DNA of 64,000 nucleotides from assembly GCF_900114895.1 (NCBI RefSeq), contig NZ_FOUO01000004.1:124001-188000 (forward strand), written 5' to 3'. Numbering within the stretch: position 1 is the stretch's first letter; each line of letters opens with the position of its first letter. Of the stretch, positions 59,520-64,000 are shown in pieces. The notes under the pieces are model-generated. The model worked only from the letters and a program-made list of their open reading frames with translations, made no database searches and was not told the origin of the DNA. The stretch is from Ectothiorhodospira mobilis. GTDB lineage: Bacteria; Pseudomonadota; Gammaproteobacteria; Ectothiorhodospirales; Ectothiorhodospiraceae. The position numbers and the translations under genes were made by a program.

Positions 59520-62477
59520 TCAATCCCCGCCGCTTTGCGCCGCCTTGTCGCCGCCGGCCGGCTCCCTCGTCGCTTCAGCCGGATCCTGGCCCTTTGCCTT
59601 AGCCTGGGCCTTCGCCGCCGTTGTGTCCGGAGCATCCGGCTCCTGCCGTGCCTGGCGGGTGACCGCCTGCAGTTTTTCCATCTCTTCCCGGGAGAGGCTG
59701 CGGCTGCCCGAGGTAGGGGCCCCGCCGGGGCGGCGGCGGCCGCCTCCCCCGGATTTCTGGCCGGAAGGGGTGCGATCCTCGGTTGCCGGGGTTGCATCCC
59801 CCGGGCCGTCCTCCGGGGGCTGACCTGCCTTCCCTTGGGCGGCCTTTTCAGGGGCGGCCTGTTCGTCCTGGTTTGCGGGGGACGGGGCCGGCGCCGGTGA
59901 CTTCTTGTCTACCTGCTGGTCGCCCCGGGGCCTACGGCGGGCGTTCTGCCCTGCGCTGGGGCCGGTATCGCCCCCTGCTTCCCCACCCTGGGCAGACGTG
60001 GCGTTCGCCTGGCCGTCCTTCTTGGCCTCGGCGGAGGTGCTGCCTCCGCGTCTGCGGGAATCCTCGCGGGTCCCCGGTTCCTCGGCAGGGGCCGTGGACC
60101 CTTCCCGGCCAGGGGACGTTCCCCCCTGCTTGGAGGTGTCTTCCCCCTTGGAGGGGGCAGCGGAGGCTGCCTGGGTCGCCTTGTCCTGGCCGGCCTCCGG
60201 GGATGGGCCGCCTTCCGCTGCCTCGGATTGTGTTTCGCTAGAACGCCCCTCACCGCCGTTGCTGGAGGGGGTACGCCGGCGGCGGCGTCCGCCCCGGCGT
60301 CCCCGGCTGCGGCCGGTGCTCTTGCCGTTGCCGCCTTCCGGCTTGCCGCCACCGTTGCCATTGCCCTCGCCGGCCGCCGCTTCTCCGCCTTCCTCGCCGG
60401 GAGTGCTGTCCTTTGCGGCTGTGGCCGGGGCAGGGGAGGCCTTGCCGGCCTTGGTGCGTTCTTCGGGGCCCTTCTGACCGCTGTCGCTGTCCTCGCCGCG
60501 GGCGCTGGAGGACCGCTCCCGGTTGTCCTGCTTCTCGGCGCCGCCGTCGCCGCTGGGTGTGCCACGGCCACTGCCCCGCCGGCCGCGGCTGCTGCTGCGG
60601 CGGGAACGGCTGCGGCCGTTGCCCTTGTCCTTCTCCTCCTGTTCGTCGTCGCCGGAGCGGGGGGTACTGCCCCTGCGGGTCGGTGCGCGCCCCTTCGGGG
60701 TCTCCGTGCGGCCCTCACCCCGCTGGGTGGAGCCATCCCCGTCCTGGGTGGTGGCCGGGTTGGGGAAGAGGCTGTTCCAGATGCGGCTGAACAGGCCGGG
60801 CAGGGATACGGGCGATGCGGCACGCACCGAGGCGTGGTCGTTGCGCGCCGCCTGTTCCGGTTCGCGGGATGCGCCGGGGGCCGGGGTGGCCGGGGTTATG
60901 GTCTGCACCAGGGCCTTTTCCAGACGCATCTTGCGGGGCTGGTCCACCAGCTCCGGCTCTTCCTCGCTGAGCAGCTGGTAGCTGCTGCGTTCACCGATCT
61001 CCTCCTCGGTCTCGTCACTGCGCAGCCGCCGCACGGTGAAGTGGGGGGTGAGCAGGGCGGGGCTGGGCACCAGGGTGATCTCCACGCCGTAGCGGGACTC
61101 GATGCTGGAGATCACCGGGCGCTTCTCGTTGAGCAGGAAGGTGGAGACGTCCACCGGCAGGTGGGCCAGCACGCGACCGGTCTTGTCCTTCATGGCCTCT
61201 TCTTCCAGCAGGCGCAGGACGGAGAGGGACAGGGATTCCACGCTGCGGATGTGGCCGCTGCCGTTGCAGCGGGGGCAGACGATCTGGCTGGATTCCCCCA
61301 GGGAGGGGCGCAGGCGCTGGCGGGACATCTCCAGCAGGCCGAAGCGGGAGATGCGCCCCACCTGGACCCGCGCCCGGTCCATCTCCAGGGCGGTGCGCAG
61401 GCGGTTCTCCACCTCGCGCTGGTTGCGGTTGGGGGCCATGTCGATGAAGTCGATGACGATCAGGCCACCCAGGTCCCGCAGGCGCAGCTGGCGGGCGATC
61501 TCGTCCGCGGCCTCCAGGTTGGTGTTGAGGGCCGTCTCCTCGATGTCGCTGCCCTTGGTGGCGCGGGCGGAGTTGACGTCGATGGAGATCAGGGCCTCGG
61601 TGTGGTCGATGACGATGGCCCCGCCGGAGGGCAGGGTCACCTCCCGCTGGAAGGCGGCCTCGATCTGGCTCTCGATCTGGTAGCGGTTGAACAGGGGAAC
61701 GGGGTCTTCATACCGTTTGAGCTTGCGCAGGTTGTTGGGCATCACCTGCTGCATGAAGTCCTGGGCCTGCTGGAAGACCTTGGCATCGTCGATGAGGATC
61801 TCGGCGATGTCATTGCGCATGTGATCCCGCAGGGTGCGGATGATCACGTTGCTCTCCTGGTAGACGAGGAAGGGGGCCTTGTGGCTCTCGGCGGCGTCAG
61901 CGATGGCCTGCCACAGGGTCTTGAGGTATTCCAGGTCCCACTGCAGCTCCTCCACGCTGCGGCCCACCCCGGCGGTGCGGGCGATCAGGCCCATGCCCTG
62001 GGGCACCTCCAGTTGGGCCAGGGCCTCGCGGATCTCGCTGCGCTCCTCCCCCTCGATGCGCCGGGAGACACCGCCGGCACGGGGGTTGTTGGGCATGAGC
62101 ACCAGATAGCGCCCCGCCAGGCTGACGAAGGTGGTGAGGGCGGCCCCTTTGGTGCCGCGTTCCTCCTTCTCCACCTGGACGATGAGCTCCATGCCCTCCT
62201 TCAGTCCGGTCTTGGGGGAGAGGTCGCCGTTCTCGTCGGGCGTGAGATAGCTGCGGGCGATCTCCTTGAAGGGCAGGAAGCCGTGGCGCTCGGCGCCGTA
62301 GTTGATGAAGGCGGCCTCCAGGCTGGGTTCAACCCGGGTGACCACCCCTTTGTAAACGTTGGCCTTCTTCTGTTCGCGGGAGGGCAGCTCGATGTCGAGG
62401 TCGTAGAGCTTCTGGCCATCGACCATGGCCACGCGCAGCTCTTCGGGCTGCGTCGCGTTGATGAGGATGCGTTTCAT
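59520..62477 (-). CDS. rne: Ribonuclease E
   Basis: RNase E starts mRNA decay, matures rRNA and tRNA and scaffolds the degradosome. The 985-residue product has the S1 domain at the N-terminus ([20 protein letters not shown]), the 5' sensor region, the catalytic DNase I-like domain with the metal-binding Asp residues in [14 protein letters not shown] and [11 protein letters not shown], and the Zn-link CPRCNGSG. The last 450 residues are a disordered, Arg/Gly/Ser/Glu-rich scaffold tail with basic patches ([18 protein letters not shown]), as expected. It is divergent from rluC, as in E. coli, and has a long predicted leader. Confidence 0.97.
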   Translation of the reverse strand: MKRILINATQPEELRVAMVDGQKLYDLDIELPSREQKKANVYKGVVTRVEPSLEAAFINYGAERHGFLPFKEIARSYLTPDENGDLSPKTGLKEGMELIVQVEKEERGTKGAALTTFVSLAGRYLVLMPNNPRAGGVSRRIEGEERSEIREALAQLEVPQGMGLIARTAGVGRSVEELQWDLEYLKTLWQAIADAAESHKAPFLVYQESNVIIRTLRDHMRNDIAEILIDDAKVFQQAQDFMQQVMPNNLRKLKRYEDPVPLFNRYQIESQIEAAFQREVTLPSGGAIVIDHTEALISIDVNSARATKGSDIEETALNTNLEAADEIARQLRLRDLGGLIVIDFIDMAPNRNQREVENRLRTALEMDRARVQVGRISRFGLLEMSRQRLRPSLGESSQIVCPRCNGSGHIRSVESLSLSVLRLLEEEAMKDKTGRVLAHLPVDVSTFLLNEKRPVISSIESRYGVEITLVPSPALLTPHFTVRRLRSDETEEEIGERSSYQLLSEEEPELVDQPRKMRLEKALVQTITPATPAPGASREPEQAARNDHASVRAASPVSLPGLFSRIWNSLFPNPATTQDGDGSTQRGEGRTETPKGRAPTRRGSTPRSGDDEQEEKDKGNGRSRSRRSSSRGRRGSGRGTPSGDGGAEKQDNRERSSSARGEDSDSGQKGPEERTKAGKASPAPATAAKDSTPGEEGGEAAAGEGNGNGGGKPEGGNGKSTGRSRGRRGGRRRRRTPSSNGGEGRSSETQSEAAEGGPSPEAGQDKATQAASAAPSKGEDTSKQGGTSPGREGSTAPAEEPGTREDSRRRGGSTSAEAKKDGQANATSAQGGEAGGDTGPSAGQNARRRPRGDQQVDKKSPAPAPSPANQDEQAAPEKAAQGKAGQPPEDGPGDATPATEDRTPSGQKSGGGGRRRPGGAPTSGSRSLSREEMEKLQAVTRQARQEPDAPDTTAAKAQAKAKGQDPAEATREPAGGDKAAQSGGD

Positions 62478-62833
62478 GAATACGGTCTCGAATGCAGGGC
62501 CCAGCCATGCCCGGGCGTTTCACGGGCGTCTGCGGTGTCGCAGGCCAGGGGCGCGCGGCGCTCAGGAGCAGCGCACAGGCGCACAGCCATGGAAGCACGA
62601 CGCCCTCGGTTTCCGCTTGCCGGAGCGTGGGGGCGGGGTTGGGCAGTAATCCGCTCAGAATCATCAAAACCGGTGTGGTGCTTCTGGAGCGAGGGTCCAT
62701 GACGGGGAACGGGCGCTGCCGCGGGGCAGGCATTCCCCGGTGGTGTTCGTTTCGGTCGCGGGGTCCGGGCGCCGGGGTGGGCCGGAACGGGTAGTTCCGG
62801 GTCTCACCGGCGGGCCGCTTCTACCGAGCGCGA
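62478..62833 (-). promoter_or_regulatory. Long 5' leader of rne
   Basis: From the predicted start near 62833 to the rne ATG is about 355 bases with no credible gene. In E. coli the rne leader is of similar length (361 bases) and lets RNase E repress its own message. A stem CCGGAAC/GTTCCGG (62782-62788 with 62794-62800) is visible. Autoregulation is inferred by analogy. Confidence 0.55.
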
Positions 62834-62839
62834 CACGTC

Positions 62840-62868
62840 ATCATAGCAATGTTGTAAAAGTCCATCAA
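62840..62868 (-). promoter_or_regulatory. rne promoter
   Basis: On the minus strand TTGATG (62863-62868), a 17-base spacer and TATGAT (62840-62845) form a good sigma-70 promoter. It lies back-to-back with the rluC -10 element, only 17 bases from its hexamer. Confidence 0.65.
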
Positions 62869-62882
62869 ATGCTTGAATGAAC

Positions 62883-62897
62883 TGGTATGATGCGCCC
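62883..62897 (+). promoter_or_regulatory. Extended -10 promoter of rluC, probably leaderless
   Basis: TGGTATGAT (62883-62891) is an extended -10. Six bases separate it from the ATG at 62898, so transcription should begin at the start codon. No ribosome site and no good -35 are seen. Confidence 0.55.
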
Positions 62898-63872
62898 ATG
62901 CCGCAGAGCCCTTCCACATCCAAGGCCGGCGTTGAACATCGGGAGATCACCCCCGGCGAGGCCGGGCAGCGCCTGGACAACTACCTGATGCGCCAGCTCA
63001 AGGGCGTGCCCCGCAGCCGCATCTACCGCCTGCTGCGCAAGGGGGAGGTGCGGGTGAACGGGCGGCGCAGCAAGCCGGATTACCGCCTGGAGCAGGGCGA
63101 TTGCGTGCGTCTTCCCCCCGTGGCCCGGGGGACACCCCGCCCCCTGGAGGATCTGCCCCTGCCGCAGGGGCTGGCGCAGACCCTGGCCGGGGCGGTGCTC
63201 CTGGAGGATGAGGACCTGCTGGTGCTGAACAAACCCGCGGGGCTTCCGGTCCACGGGGGCAGCGGCGTGCCGGTGGGGGTCATCGAGGCCATGCGCCGCC
63301 TGCGTCCCCAGGAGCCCTTTCTGGAACTGGCCCACCGCCTGGACCGGGAGACCAGCGGTTGCCTGGTGCTGGCCCGCAACCGTCCGGCCCTGCAGGCCTT
63401 CCATGCCTGCCTGCGGGAGGGCGGGATGGACAAGACCTATCTGGCCCTGGTGGCCGGGTCATGGCGCGGCGGTCCCCGCCGGGTGCAGCAGGGGCTGACC
63501 CGCGATGCCCGCCGCGGCGAGGTGCGCCTGGTGCGGGTGGACGAGGAGGGGCGGGACGCCGACAGCCTGTTCACGCCCCTGGCCCACTACGACGGGGCCA
63601 CCTGGATGGAGGTGAAGATCGGCACCGGTCGCACCCACCAGATCCGGGTACACGCCGCCCATGAGGGCCATCCGGTGGCGGGGGACCGGCACTACGGTGA
63701 CTTCGCCTTCAACCGCCGCCTGCGCCGGTTGGGCCTGCGGCGGCTCTTCCTGCATGCCCGTTCCCTGTCCTTCACCCTGGCGTCCAGCGGGCACAGTTAC
63801 CACCTGGATGCCCCCCTGGACCCGGATCTCGCCCGGGTGCTGGAGCGCCTGGGCGACCCCGAAACCCCGTGA
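62898..63872 (+). CDS. rluC: 23S rRNA pseudouridine synthase RluC
   Basis: RluC makes pseudouridine at 955, 2504 and 2580 (E. coli numbering) of 23S rRNA. The 324-residue product has an N-terminal S4 RNA-binding domain (GQRLDNYLMRQLKGVPRSRI; LLRKGEVRVNGRR) and the catalytic domain with HRLDRETSGCLVLA, where the Asp is the nucleophile (near residue 148), then YLALVAG and TGRTHQIRVHAAH. The ATG at 62898 is preferred because the predicted transcript starts there; one at 62877 would lie upstream of the -10. It is followed by a HAD gene, the order also seen in Pseudomonas. Confidence 0.93.
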   Translation: MPQSPSTSKAGVEHREITPGEAGQRLDNYLMRQLKGVPRSRIYRLLRKGEVRVNGRRSKPDYRLEQGDCVRLPPVARGTPRPLEDLPLPQGLAQTLAGAVLLEDEDLLVLNKPAGLPVHGGSGVPVGVIEAMRRLRPQEPFLELAHRLDRETSGCLVLARNRPALQAFHACLREGGMDKTYLALVAGSWRGGPRRVQQGLTRDARRGEVRLVRVDEEGRDADSLFTPLAHYDGATWMEVKIGTGRTHQIRVHAAHEGHPVAGDRHYGDFAFNRRLRRLGLRRLFLHARSLSFTLASSGHSYHLDAPLDPDLARVLERLGDPETP

Positions 63873-63891
63873 TCCCCGTCTGACCCACGAC

Positions 63892-64000
63892 ATGAAACAG
63901 ATCCGGAATTACCAACTCCTCGTATTCGACTGGGACGGTACGCTGATGGACTCCATCGGCCGCATCGTCCACTGCCTGCAGGGGGCCATCCATGCCCTGG
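63892..64000 (+). CDS. HAD-family hydrolase (partial, 5' end)
   Basis: Only the first 36 codons are inside the window: MKQIRNYQLLVFDWDGTLMD and onward. FDWDGTLMDS is the HAD motif I with the nucleophile and acid Asp pair of phosphoglycolate-phosphatase-like enzymes. It starts 19 bases after rluC and is probably co-transcribed. Specific substrate cannot be judged from this fragment. Confidence 0.85.
   Translation, partial: MKQIRNYQLLVFDWDGTLMDSIGRIVHCLQGAIHAL

Noticed and set aside
59909-60823. Arg/Pro/Ala-rich minus-strand frame inside the 3' half of rne
   Set aside because: It is a frame-shifted reading of the low-complexity RNase E scaffold tail, not a separate gene.
60228-62702. 824-codon plus-strand frame opposite rne
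   Set aside because: It is antisense to the highly conserved RNase E catalytic domain and has composition-driven sequence only.
1-64000. CRISPR arrays, insertion sequences, integrases, attachment sites
   Set aside because: No spaced direct repeats of the CRISPR type, no transposase or integrase motifs, and no tRNA-end duplications were seen.

Overview
The window comes from a GC-rich (roughly two-thirds G+C by eye) anoxygenic phototrophic purple bacterium, most likely a gammaproteobacterial purple sulfur bacterium of the Chromatiales (an Ectothiorhodospiraceae-like organism). The case rests on a bchXYZ-pufBALMC photosynthesis block without pufQ or pufX, joined to a Pseudomonas/Vibrio-type polar flagellar and chemotaxis locus (FleQ, FlhF/FlhG, FliA, cheYZAB-motCD-parC-parP-cheW). 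No insertion sequence, CRISPR array, phage gene or plasmid function was seen.

Layout. 1-7.3 kb: the end of a photosynthesis gene cluster, with chlorophyllide reductase (bchX partial, bchY, bchZ), LH1 antenna (pufB, pufA), reaction centre L and M and the tetraheme cytochrome subunit (pufC). RNA hairpins lie between the cistrons and two strong hairpins follow pufC. 7.5-22 kb: housekeeping and accessory genes: a GDP-mannose synthesis enzyme, Mfd (minus), a small membrane protein, a carbamoylputrescine amidase-like nitrilase, a ZIP metal transporter, tRNA-Leu(UAA), an LbtU-type outer-membrane porin behind a Fur-box-like promoter, a glycosyltransferase/glycogen-debranching pair, a NifX-like protein divergent from a DUF134 regulator, a small lipoprotein and a solitary Rieske protein gene (petA without petB or petC).

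22-26.5 kb: two large poorly characterised genes. One is a J-domain/DUF1566/TPR-like fusion; the other is a 919-residue helical protein with a DUF2325-like C-terminus. They sit directly upstream of the flagellar regulators and are the best candidates for an undescribed system.

26.5-58.8 kb: a nearly complete flagellar export, basal-body, motor and chemotaxis locus. It runs from a degenerate PilZ-like protein, FleQ and a receiver-less FlrC/FleR-type regulator through fliEFGHIJ, fliK, fliLMNOPQR-flhBA, flhFG-fliA, cheYZAB, motCD, parC-parP-cheW, a small hypothetical gene and fipA (DUF2802). A second, minus-strand fliK-like/fhlB pair closes the block. Sigma-54-type -24/-12 elements stand before the FlrC-like gene, fliE, fliK and fliL, which fits a FleQ to FlrC to structural-gene cascade. 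FlhF, FlhG, FipA, ParC, ParP and the CheA linker repeats together indicate polar placement of flagellum and chemosensory array.

58.9-64 kb: a low-molecular-weight phosphatase, then rne (minus) with a long predicted 5' leader, divergent from rluC, and the first codons of a HAD hydrolase.

Coding density is high and most genes overlap by 1-17 bases or sit close together. Many very long antisense reading frames exist only because of base composition and were discarded. Function calls rest on recognisable motifs, gene length and gene order; no database search was run.
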